Shown here one piece after another: positions 45,760 through 63,872 of a DNA stretch of 64,000 nt (positions within the stretch are counted from its first letter, which is position 1; each line of letters starts with the position of its first letter). Origin of the DNA: Rhizoclosmatium globosum. Its lineage: Eukaryota; Chytridiomycota; Chytridiomycetes; Chytridiales; Chytriomycetaceae. The translations under genes and the position numbers were made by a program. The stretch covers positions 310,001-374,000 of the forward strand of contig MCGO01000026.1 in the NCBI GenBank assembly GCA_002104985.1. Direction: 5' to 3'. The notes beneath the pieces are model-generated. The model was given only the letters and a program-made list of their open reading frames with translations. It was not told the origin of the DNA and searched no databases.

Positions 45760-48253
45760 TTAACAAGCAATCTTTGGCTCAGGGTCGAGCGCTTGACCAT
45801 AGGTGAAAGCCTGTGAAAAAAGTCCACTTCAATATTGAATTGCTGTACATAAAATAGAACCACAAACCTTGGAGGCCTTCGCCATTGTCACGGAAGACTT
45901 GGAAATAGGATCAGTCATGTAAAAGTCTTTGATGGGCAGGCTGAATGGTATCTTGGACAAGGCAGAAGTAGAAGCATTCTTCAACTGCGACACAGCAAGG
46001 CTGTAGAACTCGGATCCTTCCAGACCGTCGTAGCTGACGAGCGATGGAGCAACATCTCCCAAACGTTGACGAACCTCCATAGTCTCGTTGTATGGAAGGT
46101 CGACGCCTGATACTTCGGCCAATGCACGAATAATCTTCCAGTCTTCACGGGCGGCCGCTGGTGGTGGGACAGCAGCACGAGTCACCTGAGTACGACCTTC
46201 GGTGTTGACGAAAGTGGCGGACTTCTCAGTGTAAGCAGCACCGGGGAGAATAACATCAGCGTAGAGGGCTCCGTGGTCTCCGTGGTGACCCTGGTAGACA
46301 ACAAAGGCGTTCTTTGGAATTTCGGATTCGTCAAAGTGGTCGGCGTTGAGGAGGTAGACAAACTTGGCAGAGGAAGTGTTGTCAATGGCACTTTGAGAGT
46401 AACCAATGTCCAAAGCGGCAGTCCAAGAGGCAGCCCTGTGGAGGAAAGCGTAAGACTTCCATCCTGGCTCAGCACCCTTGAGCTTCTCAGCCAAAGTAGC
46501 AACACCAGCCAAAACGGAGGCAGAGTCATCACGCTCCAATACCGAGCTTCCGACAAGAATCAAAGGCTTTTTGGCAGAAGCAAGCTTCTTGGCAAAGTCA
46601 GAGGTACCATCGATGAGGGAGGCAAGGGCAGATGGGTCAGTACCGATGTGGTCGTACTCGTAGTTCAAGGCAGCTGGAGCCTCACCAACCAAAGCGACAT
46701 CCAAACCGTTCAAGTAAGCCTTGCGGATTCTAGTGTTGAGGATAGCAGCTTCGTGTCTTGGGTTGGTTCCGACAAGGAGGAGAACATCAGCCTCTTCCAC
46801 ACCATTCAGGGAAGAGTTGACAACATAGTTGGCACGGAAATCAGACAAACCAGCTGGAGTGGCGCCCAAGTTCTTGGAGTCGAGTCTAACGTTCTCAGAG
46901 CCAAGCTTGTTGACCAAGTCCTTCAAGGCAACCAAACTCTCAGCATCCGCGAGTTGTCCAGCCATGGCAACAATTTCGTCACCCTTCACGTTCTTCAAAG
47001 CACCAGCAACAGTTTCAAGAGCCTCTGGCCATGAAGCCTCGACGAATTGACCGTTTCTGCGGACAAGTGGGGTGGTCAATCGCTGACGCTTCAAACCATC
47101 CACTGCAAAACGAGTCTTGTCTGAGATCCACTCTGAGTTGACGTCATCGTTGAGTCTAGGAACAACACGCATCACTTCCAAGCCCTTTGAATCCACACGA
47201 ATGTTTGAACCAATAGCATCGAGAACGTCAATAGACTCAGTCTTCTTCAACTCCCAAGGTCTAGCATTGAAAGCGTATGGTTTGTTGGTCAAGGCGCCGA
47301 CTGGGCACAAGTCAATCACGTTTCCAGACATTTCAGTGTTGAGGGTCTTCTCAATGTAAGTTCCAATCTGCATATCGTTTCCACGACCAGAGGTTCCAAG
47401 CTCAGCGGCACCAGCAACTTCGTTTGCGAAACGAACGCAACGGGTACATTGAATACAACGGGTCATGACAGTCTTAACAAGAGGACCAAAGTTTTTGTCC
47501 TCAACAGCACGCTTCTCATCGCACGACTTTAAACGGGAACGGTCGGTACCGAAACGAATACTCTGATCCTGGAGATCGCATTCACCACCCTGGTCACAAA
47601 TAGGACAGTCGAGGGGGTGGTTGGCAAGCAAGAACTCCATAACACCCTCTACGGTTATTGTGGAATTAGTAAGAGAGGAGAAAAGGAAGGAGATACCCAC
47701 CTCTCGCCTTCTTGACGGTTGGAGTATTGGTCTTGATCTTCATTCCAGGCATGACAGGCATAGCACAGGAGGCCTGTGGCTTTGGAGACTTTTCGATTTC
47801 GACAAGGCACATACGACAGTTACCAGCGATAGCGAGACGCTCGTGGTCTAAGAGATATTGTTAGGCAACAGCAATCTCGGGCGAGGGAGGGTGACTCACA
47901 ACAGAAACGGGGGATATCGACACCGGCAGCCTCGCAGGCCTGGATGATTGCGGAACCAGCTTCGATCTTGATTGGCTTTCCATCGATGAATACTTCGACA
48001 AGGTTGGCACGGGCTGGAGCAGCGCCAGAGAAGCGACGCAGACTTTGGGGACGCGGTGCGAACGCGGACACTGGTTGAACGAAGGAGGGTTGGGTTAGAT
48101 GCCGTGTCCTAGGAACGCCCCGCCTAGGCCCCCCTCCTAGGCCTTCCTCCTCCTTGCTAGGGCCCTCCTGGGCTCCTAGCAGCCTCGTCCTATGCTGCTG
48201 TGGCCGGACTCCTTACCAGACAACTTGGATGCAAGGCGTTGCGCGCGGATCAT
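45760..48253 (-). CDS. NDUFS1: NADH:ubiquinone oxidoreductase 75 kDa subunit (complex I)
   Basis: ATG ends at 48253; [12 protein letters not shown] and the Arg-rich second exon start form a mitochondrial presequence. Cluster-binding motifs are complete: [20 protein letters not shown] for N1b, [19 protein letters not shown] for N5, and [16 protein letters not shown] for N4, plus the [18 protein letters not shown]ys. A molybdopterin-oxidoreductase-like fold follows without cofactor. Five exons; the last ([16 protein letters not shown]) ends at TAA 45760. The protein passes electrons from FMN along the Fe-S chain in the matrix arm. Length about 730 residues is usual. Intron 1 is unusually GC-rich (see separate entry). 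Confidence 0.96.
48100..48200. repeat. GC-rich CCTAGG-repeat segment in NDUFS1 intron 1
   Basis: CCTAGG occurs three times within 35 nt (near 48108, 48123, 48136) and CTAGG/CCTAG twice more. 48156-48180 can fold as a hairpin: GCTAGGGCCC pairs with GGGC and CCTAGC with one unpaired T and a TCCT loop. The segment is far more GC-rich than the surrounding DNA. Confidence 0.7.
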
Positions 48254-48645
48254 CTTGGTGAGAGAGTTGAAAAAACGCGAAGCTCAAAACCGAAAATCGA
48301 TTCTCTCTTCTTCTCCTTCCCATTCTTACTCACGTAGACATACAGCATCCGAATCCCATCCACGTGACTAACTGCATGCATGCATGCATTCATAGAAGTG
48401 GCTACTTGGTTTTCGCAAATTCATCGCACATAGGAGACATTAGGAGTGTTCAGTGTTGAACATTTGCAGAAGTAAGTTGCAAAAGTTAACTAATTGCATG
48501 TGCGCGCCACATTGTTTCTCCTTTCTTGAAGGAGGGGGACAATGGACGCGAAACACTCGACTCAAAAAGCTCAACCACCCAATATTACTGCACGTAAACC
48601 AACCCAGCCAACTTGGTCATCTGTTCCATCCCACAGCCTGAAAAC
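48254..48645. other. Divergent promoter region
   Basis: 392 nt between NDUFS1 and the coiled-coil gene. It contains a CACGTGAC motif near 48361 and an alternating TGCA run (48374-48390). No open frame or RNA gene recognised. Confidence 0.4.
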
Positions 48646-50095
48646 ATGCACGTCGAACAATCTGTTGTGACTCCAAATCTACCCAAACAGGTAAAGCAAA
48701 ATTCTCTGAACTTCATAACATCCCTGACACCCATCATCCTCTTCCACAGGGCGATGGAGCCCCCATTCAAAGCACAGGAACAGAAATGTCAAAGCTCATT
48801 TCCAAAGATCCAAACTCATCCCCACAACAACATACTCTACACCCTCGAACTCGTGAACTCCTAGCTGTGAAACGCGACACTCCCTCCCTCACCACCGAAA
48901 TCGAAGAACTTAAGCAATTCAAAGCGACAGTATACGAAGAACTCAAATCCCTCAAACATCAATTGGCCGTCGTCACAAAAGACCGCGATAAAATGAAGGA
49001 AGACCATGCAAAAGTCGTTTCCTTCCATCAAAGGGAGAATGCACGACTAAAGGAGGCGAATGGGAGTATAGAAACGATCAAAGCCCTCGAAAAAGAGAAT
49101 AGGCGGATGGCAGACGACTTGACTGTCCTCTTGAAACAGAACGAAGAGCAGAAGGTGTGTGTGTTTCAATGTTTACTCTGATTGGGTGGCCCAGCTCCTT
49201 TTTGTACCTCCTTTCATCCCCCTCATTCGTCCAAAATCCACCCGACTCTGATTTTATGCTCCAGGAATTCATACGTGATCTCGAAATCAACATCTCTCTT
49301 CAAAAAGCCAAACTGAGACATGCGACTGAGAGCAACGAACTCAAACAGAAAATCATAATGGTATCAAAAAAGAAATACCACTCTTTGGAAGAGCAACTCA
49401 AAGCTTATCATACTATAGGAATTTGAAAAGCGGGCAACAGAAAACACAGACGAATATGATGCGAAACAAATCGCAGTGTTACGTGAATTCCAAGCACATC
49501 GATTACAAGATTTATATCAGAAATCGCGGCGTCATTTGGAAGTGGAGCGAAAACACAATGATAGTCTTCGAAAGACTCTTACAGAGAGTCAGAACGTTGC
49601 CATGATTGAAACACTCAAGGACGATATCAATGCATTGAAGGAAGAGAATTTGAAGCTACGAAAAGATAATTTGGCCATGAAGGTTAGTTGAATTATGTGC
49701 TTTTGATCTTGGAAATTCATGCTTAATACTGCTTCTTCAAGAACATTCAATTCCACCAAGAGAAGGAAATTGTGGTGCTGAATGAACGGAATCAGAAACA
49801 AACAATTGAAGAACTAGACCAAGAAATACATCTTCTCAAAATGGTAACGAAGTATTACAGCAGTATTTACCACAACTTTTAACACTATCAATCTAAACAG
49901 CAAATCCAAAAAATGGAGGCAAGAGAAAGGGAACAACGATTGCATTCTTCCTATGTACCCTCTCTTAAACATTACGCAACAACCGGAGGCCTAAGTTTAG
50001 ACCATTCAAGAGCAGTATCTTCAATGCCAAGTGGACCTCAACGATTCTCATCAACAATCGGACCTTCTTCTTCTGCATGGACTTCAAATGTTTAG
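48646..50095 (+). CDS. Coiled-coil protein, possible basal-body/flagellar component
   Basis: ATG 48646 (MHVEQSVVTPNLPKQ); exons join through introns at about 48691-48750, 49155-49264, 49360-49421, 49683-49739 and 49843-49900. The 62 nt intron 49360-49421 is needed to link KQKIIM to EFEKRATENTDEY. The product of about 350 residues is almost wholly coiled coil with heptads (LEKENRRMADDLTVLLKQ, LKDDINALKEENLKLRKDN) and a short disordered Ser/Pro tail. It resembles basal-body or ciliary coiled-coil proteins such as BBOF1 in length and make-up, but coiled coils look alike, so this is a weak suggestion. Confidence 0.55.
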
Positions 50096-50261
50096 AACAT
50101 GGCGATTATAATATAGTACCCCACTTTGTTCGTTTTTTTTTACAGCTGTTTCGGATGCGGTTTTTTATTTCATCCTCCCCTCCCCCCCAACCCCACCAGT
50201 TTATCTACATATAAAAAAACAACGATGTGCTGTAAAAAACGTATATGTCACCTGCATAAAA

Positions 50262-53200
50262 TCAAAGAATAGTCACTGGGATAACCAAGTTCGGACCCGT
50301 GTGCCAAACACGTCCATCATAATCCACCATTCGCGTATTTACATTCAAATTATACTTTCCTGGACCTCCGATTCTTGACAAATCTTGCATTGAAAGCCCC
50401 AAAGAACATGGGGTTTCAAAGTGAGATCCCTTGATTGCAGTTTGGAATGTGGGTCCTGCCACCGTTGTATTGGTTTCGATAGTGTAACTCGATCGTGGAA
50501 CAAGTGTTAGACAAGCCTGGTGGAATTGCATCTGAGATCCATGCCCTAATGAAACCAGTATTCAGGGCCACAGGTGACAACAATCAAAAATGCCCGTCCA
50601 AAACGAACCTCTCTTAATCCATCCATCCGTGGCTACAACTCCTCCTTCAACAACAAACGAAATCCGAGCCCCACTAGAAACAACAACTTCATCCTCCCCC
50701 TCTTTCTTCCCAATCCCAACAACCTTACATTCAACACGAACTCGCGGCACCGTAACAAAAAAGTATCGTGGGAACCCAAGTCTCCTCTTCCCTCCACAAC
50801 CACTTCCCATAACCGTATCCCCATTCGCATCAAGCACACTCTCTTCCACAACACCCAACTGTTCAAGGTACCAAACACTTTGCTCGTCTATATCCGGAAA
50901 CCCTTTCGCAAGCAACTCCGCCTCCCGTTGTACTGAAGGTGCACCAGGGGTTTGCAGGGAAGCTATACGGAGCTCGATGAAACGGGTTGCAAACGACCGT
51001 GGCGTTTTCAGAGAGACCAGGGATTGCATTAACATCGCGGCTAAATAGTACAGCGAAACGGCACTTGTAGGGAAGTCGCTTGCAACTGATTCGGCAATAG
51101 CGATGTGTGTCAGGATCTGGAGCCAGGTAGACGTTGCTTCAGAAAGAGTCTTCATTATAATTTGTGAGTTAGTCAGAGAGATTGTGGAGGCAGGAAGTAA
51201 TTACATGAGTGCATTCTTCCAACAACTGTTTCGCAAGTTGGAAGTGTCCGCCAATGAGTGCGCTTTCCGCAAGCTTGTAGACGTCCCATTGTGTGCCAGA
51301 TTCATGTTGGGAAAGAATACCTCGAAATAGAAGGTCTTTCGCAAAGGCGGGCGTGAGGGAAGAGTCATCTCGGGATTGGAAGCACAGGCTCTGTTTCAGA
51401 AGGTTGAAACTGGTTCGAGCCTAATGCATAATTAGCTGTTAGAAGAAGAATGATTAGGTGATCATTCGCTTACGTCGAGGAACCCAGCACTTTGTAGTAC
51501 AGTAACAACCAAGGGAGCGTCAAAAACTGAATCTTGTATTTTGAATGTTCTCGAGTGAATCAGAGGGAGCGCTTTTGATACAATCGGCGCCACTAATCGG
51601 AATAATGTTAGAAGTTTGTGAGAATGATACAAGGGGTCCAAACCTTCAGGCATCTGCAAGAATCCCTTCACTCTCTTTCCAAGCTGTTCATCAACTTTCC
51701 CAACACAAACAACATTGATGAAGCAGTGTAAAAACACTTCGATCTGACGATTAAGTATGGTGTGAGCCTCCGAATGCGTTGTGAGGTGGGATGGGTGTGA
51801 AGAGAAAGGAGAAAAAAATTTTGCGGATGGAAAGAAAAACAACAAAGCAAGCACAATCACCTCCTCTGGCTTTTTACACACAGCGATAGCGTGTGACAAC
51901 TGTTCCATTGCCTCACTTTTTCGTTTTTCTGGGTGAAGGAGACGATTAGAACTTTTTTTTTGGAATAAGATGTTGAGTTACCATCCCGTCCTTCCTCCAA
52001 TCCCATACACAAGAATTCGCACGCCTGTAAGGCACCTTTCACAGTCTTCATGTTGATGATTTCGTCAAAAACAGTTTTCGGATTGACATATGACTGGCTT
52101 GAAGGAACAAATAGAAGTTGTGCGAATCGAGGCGTTTGGCCGAGGATTTTCAGGAGATGCAGGCACTTGGTTGTTTTAAGAGGTGTGCGAAACAAGTAGT
52201 TTGAAATGATTGTTGAGAAGCGCTAAAAGTGCGATAGGCGAATTTTGAAGATGAGAACAATAATGTGTAAATTGAGTTGATTACTTTGATATCTGCAGGT
52301 TGGAAGTGATGACTTGCGGATTCAGCGATACTTGATAAGTTATCAAGGCATGCAAGGATGATAAGCTCTGAAGTGTCGTTGTTCAAGTAAGATGCGAGGA
52401 ATTGAATCTGATCATAAATCGGATCGATTACGGGACTTTATGAGCCAAGCGAAATCCGCATACCTGCATGGGTATTTGGAATGGAACATGGAGCGACAGG
52501 ATTGTGAGGGATCGAATAATAACAAGTTTGGTCTCGATGGGAGGACTTTGGTTTATCAATCTGATGCATAATGCGCGCGCCTAATCATGTCCAAATAGTT
52601 GAATAACAGGTGTTGTTGATTAGTGAAACAGCACCTCTTGTGCCGCCGAAGTATTTCGATGCATATGACAAAGAATTCGAATCAATTTTGTTGAAGTAGC
52701 TGGGCCTTGTTCTAGTTTCCAAAATCAGTTGAGCAGCGACAATTGAACAAATGGTACGAAACTCGCAGATATCCGTGCTATCTTTTGAACAATTTCCATC
52801 AAGAACATGCTTGTCTTCGCGCTCTTATCCGTTGCAAATATAGCAGCATTGTATTCGAGGGGATCGGATGATTCCAGACTTTCAATAATACTACAGACAA
52901 CGAAATCAATTGATGTTGGAATATACGAGGCATATCAAAATATCTGAGACCTATGGTGGATATCGATATTGTCTACAATCAAGTGGGCCAAGATTCCATA
53001 GAGCCTGAGTTGAAGAATCAGGAGAGGTAAAGTCTGAGAATGGTCCGAACCTCAAGGTTAAAGCCCTTGCGATGGGGTCGTTACTTATCATGACGACTTT
53101 CACGCGTTTAATGATGCTCTTGATGTTAACTTTTGCAGGGGACAGGGAGGGGCTGACTTGGCAGAAGACTAGCGAAGGGAGTAACTGTCAGAGCAAGCTA

Positions 53201-53513
53201 AAAGGGCAAGCTAAAAGAGCAAGGACGCGCACGTTTATAAATAGCGATTCGCAATGAGTTGTCAGCCTCCCGCCAGACATCCGCGAGGGAAAGAAGAGCT
53301 ATTTGATAGGTTTACTCTCTCTCTCTCTCTCTTTACACGAAGCAAACAAAGTAAGTACGCACGGATTGTCGCCAGTGAGGCCAGACCCGCACTTTGAAGC
53401 ACCGCGGGCAGCCAGGCCGCAGCTTCGAGCACGGCCTTCTGTCGCTCGCCGTACGCTCCACCGAGTCCCTTGGCCAGCGCTGCCGCCTGTGTCTGGGCTC
53501 GGTACTCTTCCAT
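50262..53513 (-). CDS. INTS7: Integrator complex subunit 7
   Basis: ATG ends at 53513 (MEEYRAQTQAAALAKGLG). Small exons give LLSLADVWREADNSLRIAIY, then NIKSIIKRVKVVMISNDPIA with RALTLR, then IDIHHSIIESLESSD: residue by residue these match the INTS7 N terminus (LADVFR..NN.LR, VKRIFSVIHSNDPVARAITLR, HHSIRQSLDSHD). The middle is alpha-solenoid over many exons that I did not resolve one by one; the C-terminal exon (about 50547-50262) is beta-rich and ends VWHTGPNLVIPVTIL. Integrator cleaves nascent RNA at Pol II and ends snRNA transcripts; INTS7 is part of its backbone. Divergent from the next gene by 92 nt. Confidence 0.85.
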
Positions 53514-53605
53514 TTCTCTGCTTTTTCGTTATGTAGTTCAGACAATTCCATTCCTTCCTGTCCACTCACACTCACTCAAATAATAAACAAATAATATAAA
53601 AAACG

Positions 53606-56300
53606 ATGAAGGTTGCTCGGAGGCTGCGCACGACCCTGCTTCCCCTCGCTGCTCTGATCGTTGTTTCGCTGTGGTTGTTGCAGGTCACAGCCCCGCATCC
53701 GCCTCTGAGTGCCCCGTATTCCCCGGCAACTTCAACCTTGGATTGCCACGGAAACACCCGTTCTTGTCTGCTCAGGAACGTGCATGCTGACAACGGCGTG
53801 CTGAAACTGTACATTGGCGCGTCCTCACAGCTTAACTGCACAGATCTCGGTGTGGAATACTTGTGGATGCAGTCTCTGCCACATTGCTAACCCAACTTGC
53901 TTGCACACAGGCCTCGGCGATGCTCTGCAAATGTTTACTGGAATCGGTTGGGGCACCGGATATGTCCGATTTGTGTGTGGCGAGCCAGGGGAAAACAACA
54001 GAGACGCGTGGAAAGGAGATTCCTTGCTGTCCTTGTCTGCTTCTGGACGAAATTCAACAGATCCAAAGCGATTTGCCTTGCCAGTGCATGTCATAAATAA
54101 GGATCCTCCATCTTCATATACGAAAGTTGTTGTCGTGTCTGAACCTACAATCCTCTTTTCGGTTCTATGGCCAAACCTGTTTCGAACAATATATGCTTCC
54201 TATGCTGCCTGGTATTCATTACTGGAATACAAAATATTCTTTCCTGAACATCATCGCGTCTTGTTGGTTGACCGAACCCCACACCCATACAAATTTCTAT
54301 CCATCATTCAAGCTGTAACTCCAACGCCCATCTTGACTGCAAACCAACTACTCGAAGGAACTTTTGTTTTCAAAGCCCTCGTCGTTGGATTAAGTCGGGA
54401 TGCTCTTGTTGCAGAAATTGTCTTGGAGCGAGGTTCAGAATGGCGATTTGCTCTTCGTAGAAAAGCATTCCATATGTTCTGTAATGCTCTCAAGCAAGGG
54501 ATACTTCATGGTGGCAAATTTGTCCACGGACTGTCACCATCGGCGGGAGGGCATTCAATGAATCCATCTCTTGACCACACACCCACTATGCCCACCAAAA
54601 AAACATGGCTCTCTTATCTGACAACCCGAAAAAAGCCTCGCCTCACATTGATTCTCAGAGAACCGAATACTCCTCGTCAAATTCTGAATGAAAACCAGAT
54701 TATAAGTGCTTTAAAGCGTCTCCCAATCACCCTTTCCGTTCACCGATTCCACGCTGGCATGACCCTTCTAGATCAAGTCCGCATTATCGACGCCACAGAC
54801 ATATTGATCACAATGCATGGTGCGGCCATGACCCATCTCCTCTTTTTAAAACCGAACGCATACGTGATTGAACTGTTCCCTTATGCCTTCAAGAAAGTCA
54901 TTTACCAAAACATTGCAAGTATTTTGAATGTACGTTACTTGCACTGGCAGAATATGCGGGAATCACGTACCCGCTTTGATTGGGGTGTTGTGGAACGAAA
55001 TCGTGTCACTGATATGACTAAAGAACGGATAATCAGGCTACCGATTGATTGGTATAATATGGACAGTAAAAATTATTGGCGTAATCAAGATACCGAGGTT
55101 GGGGTGGAGGAGTTGACGTATTTAATCAAGAGCGTCGTAAAAGATCGGGCGAACGAGGGACAGACAAAATACCTACTATTTATGCCATGGGAGCAATTCA
55201 ATAACCAGGTGGTTGGATTCAAGTCTGCTTGCGCTGTTGCCAATATGCTAGGAAGAACCCTTGTGGTAATAATACTTTTTCTCACTTTTCTTTTCCTTCA
55301 CAACACTCAACCTGTCACTTTACAGCTTCCACATCTCGGCTACAAAAATCCAAATCCAACCACATCGTCTCCAACAGCTCCACCCGCTTCCCCTGAATTC
55401 ACTGTAACAAACGTGATTTGGCATCCATTTGAATACTACTTTGATCTCACAAACCTGTCCACAACACTTCCATGCGAATTTATAACATTCGATAATTTCT
55501 ACAGCCTGAACCAAGGCGCGAAACTACCCGCCATCAGGTACCACCACCTCGGCGACAACAAAACCTCCGAACGCCAACTCCGTGACTACTATAACCTAAT
55601 TGCCCGACTCCCCTTCAACAAACTCGAATACGACAACGCATATTTCCACCTCCCCGCCAAAGAAATCATGAACCTGCACGCAAAAGACGCAACCCCTGTA
55701 CTCGCACTTGGAAGCATGTTCTGGTACTTTGATTTTGGAGTTCCCGTCAAATACCCGTTGCATGGGTATCATGATTACATGGAGAACGCGCTGTATCGAC
55801 GGATTAGCGAGAGTTTGGTTCCAACGGAACGAGTGCAGAGTCGTGTTGAGGCTGCATTGAAAAAGGCGGGGTTGGGGGATGGGTTTGTGGCGATTCATGT
55901 GCGAAGAGGGGATTATGAGAGTAAATGTAGGGAGCTGCCCGAGGGTGTTTTGCAGGACAGGTGTTTTACTCGCCTTGATTTTATAAGTGATGCATTGCGG
56001 GCAAAGTTTTCGGAGAATGTGCGGAGGAAGAGTGTTTTGTATATTTCTACCAATGCTGGGGAGTCGGAAGTTAAGGAGATGGTAAACACGCTCGGAAATT
56101 CATGGGGTCGTGTTATGGTCCACGGAGACTTGAAGGATAAACCTGTAGAAGGGGTTCGAGAAGATGGAATCGATGAATGCTTGTTTGATCAATTGGTTTG
56201 TGCGAGGAGTGTGCACTTTGTTGGAAATATGTACAGTTCGTTTACAAGGCATGTTATTGATATGCGTAGGATACGAAGATTGGAGTCATCTCTGTTTTAG
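53606..56300 (+). CDS. Fusion of GT61 glycosyltransferase and O-fucosyltransferase-like domain
   Basis: Three exons, 53606-53849, 53911-55265 and 55326-56300, about 857 residues. Residues 8-30 form a type II membrane anchor (TTLLPLAALIVVSLWLLQV), so a Golgi/ER lumen enzyme. Residues about 90-480 carry the GT61 fold: DQVRIIDATDILITMHGAAM with THLLFLKPNA and VIELFPY is the conserved donor-binding region of EOGT, POMGNT2 and plant xylosyltransferases. From about 500, KYLLFMPWEQFNNQVVGFKS and NMLGRTLVLP start a GDP-fucose O-fucosyltransferase-like domain, with FVAIHVRRGDYESKC as its GDP-fucose site and a Cys-rich C-terminal part (DECLFDQLVCARSVHFVGN). Two activities on one secretory-pathway glycan are inferred. 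Confidence 0.85.
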
Positions 56301-56410
56301 CATCTATTTATAGTAAAATAATGAGCCGGCTCCTATTGTTCATTATCGTATCGCCACTGTTGGGGAAATCCACTTTGTTCCAGAACAATAGAAATCTTGT
56401 GCAAAGCTTC

Positions 56411-58608
56411 ATGTCTGAACAAATTATATCAAGATCTAGCACTAAGTCTGAGAATGAGAACGCGAAACTGGATGGTTACGAAGCTTATGAATCAACTGTT
56501 GAGACCACACCAACGTCAATTTCCAACAAAGCGAGTTGGACCAACAAAATTAAGAAGTTTATATCGCCTTCTACAAGCAAAACCGGCTCTTCGCAAAAAC
56601 TGAATCCTTCGGACCAATCTCCTGGAAATGAAGTGAAGCTTGTTGATTCTGGAAATCGAGCAAGTGCTGGCTCGTTATTGAGTTCCATGTTTGGTTTATC
56701 AAATAAGACCACAGAAAATGGCGTGGAAAGCGCTGGAAATGAAGCGTTGCAACCAGAGTTACAGGAGCGTCGTGTTAGTACTTTTGTATGTAAATTTGCA
56801 TCTTCTTATTTTCATATTTATGCTAGAGCGAAGCCGTCGTCAATCGTGAGAATCTTTCTCCATCAGATTCCACCGGAAGACTGAATTCCACTGAAGAAGA
56901 GTTTGAATGGGTCATCGATCCTGAATCATGTCAACCAAAGCAAGTACGGAAAAGTCCGGCTAAACGCGAAGAAGCTATAAAACCAAAGCCTCCACCTACA
57001 GCTCGAAGTCATGACAAACTTTCTCCCCGAAGGCAAAGTGTTTCCTCACTGTCCAGAATACCATTTTTCGCTACAAATCAGCCAATATCAAAGGAAACTG
57101 ATGCTGCGTTGATATCAGAATCAGGACTTGTAATTTCATCAGAGAGTTCCAGACAGCCCGAAATTTTAGAGAAGGTTGTAGACGTAGGGGCCTCATCTTC
57201 ACTAGAAACATCAAGGACAGAAACATCAACCAATATATCTGACACCCAACAATCTGCTTCTAGCAAACTACCAAAACCGATTCGTTCTGCACAATCACAG
57301 TCTTCTATTCACTCGGATATACAACATTTCGATATCAAGAAAGCATCCAGAAAATCGTCGCTCAAAAAAAGTGCGTCTACTTTCAGCCAACCTATCAATA
57401 GTATCTCTATGGAGCCAGTTGCAGCGCTGACACGATCAAATTCCAGGACGAATAGCAAAACAAGCATGTACCCAAAAAGTATTCACAAACAAGGGAGCGT
57501 TGGTTCAATATCGGCGAATAGTAAGGCATTGGCTCCAAGGACCGAAATGGAAACCAGTGAAAAACAAACTTTGGCGACTGAGCAAAATGAGGGAAAACCC
57601 CAAGAAAAGAAAACCATATTACCGGAAAAGTCGCCATTAAATACCATGCCTTCATACATTCCTAGTAAATACGAAGAAAAATCAAGCCTTGAGTCTTTAG
57701 AGTTGATTGTTGGGAAAGGTATTGACATTACATCCCCACCTCCAGATATAGCCACATTGACAGCATTCAAAGACGCTGAAGGTACCACAGATGACGAGTT
57801 TTACTCAGTCGATCAGTTGAATGATATGAAAGTGGGACAGCCAAAGAAAGTGGATATCCACGCTTTCAAACTTAAACAGCAGCAGTCACAGGAATTTTCC
57901 CAAGAACAACTGACACAAAACCCCAAAAAGAATGAAAATCAGTTGGAACTGGAATTAAGGGAAATCGTTGACGTTATAACCTCCCACATAATGGAAGCAC
58001 TCGTTCCATATCTCAAATCTGGTGATGATGTCAAAATTATAGCTTCTCAGATCATTTCATCCCGATTAAGTAAAGAATTATCTTACATTTTGGAAGCGCA
58101 AGCTTTGGGATCCAATCTATTTGGAACTTCAGAGGACATCATTGTACCGGAATCAATGAGACGATCGCTGGTGGAACAGGAAAAATATTCTGATTTTTCT
58201 GCTGATTCTTACTCAGCTCTTGAACCAACCCCGATCACAAAGAGGAAATCATCAATACCTATTCCCTCAAGTATTCCAAGTAATGATAAGCGAAAGGTAA
58301 ATGCAAAAGCACCTTCTAAGGCCGACGTCAATTCGAGAAGATATTCTCAGCAAGTGACTGGAAAACCAGCAACGAAACCTGTTTTAAAATCACGGCAAGT
58401 GTCAAATGTGTCATTGAAATCGGGAGCAGTTTCAAGCCCCCCCGACACAACTCCAGCGATAACCTTGAAAAAGTCTTCAAGAAGGTCCTCAGAAATACCT
58501 TCTTATATGCGCCCAACTTTGACGTCACAACGAAAAGTAAAAGGGGTGGATGATGACGATATACCAATGCCGTCAAGACGACCCTCAAATATTCCAAATA
58601 AGAAATAA
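56411..58608 (+). CDS. Ser-rich protein with repeated SxIP motifs
   Basis: Two exons, to 56785 and from about 56834 to TAA 58608 (donor GTATGT, acceptor TATGCTAG). I prefer ATG 56411 (MSEQIISRS); an in-frame ATG at 56321 adds 30 hydrophobic residues but lies only 20 nt after the previous stop. The protein of about 715 residues is mostly disordered, basic and Ser/Pro-rich. Six SxIP tetrapeptides occur: SRIP, SYIP, SSIP twice, SEIP and SNIP, several next to Arg/Lys, the form that binds EB1. One ordered segment, ELREIVDVITSHIMEALVPY and following, looks helical. A microtubule plus-end role is inferred. Confidence 0.6.
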
Positions 58609-58624
58609 AGCTTTGTTTATTCGA

Positions 58625-63872
<5,248 letters not shown>

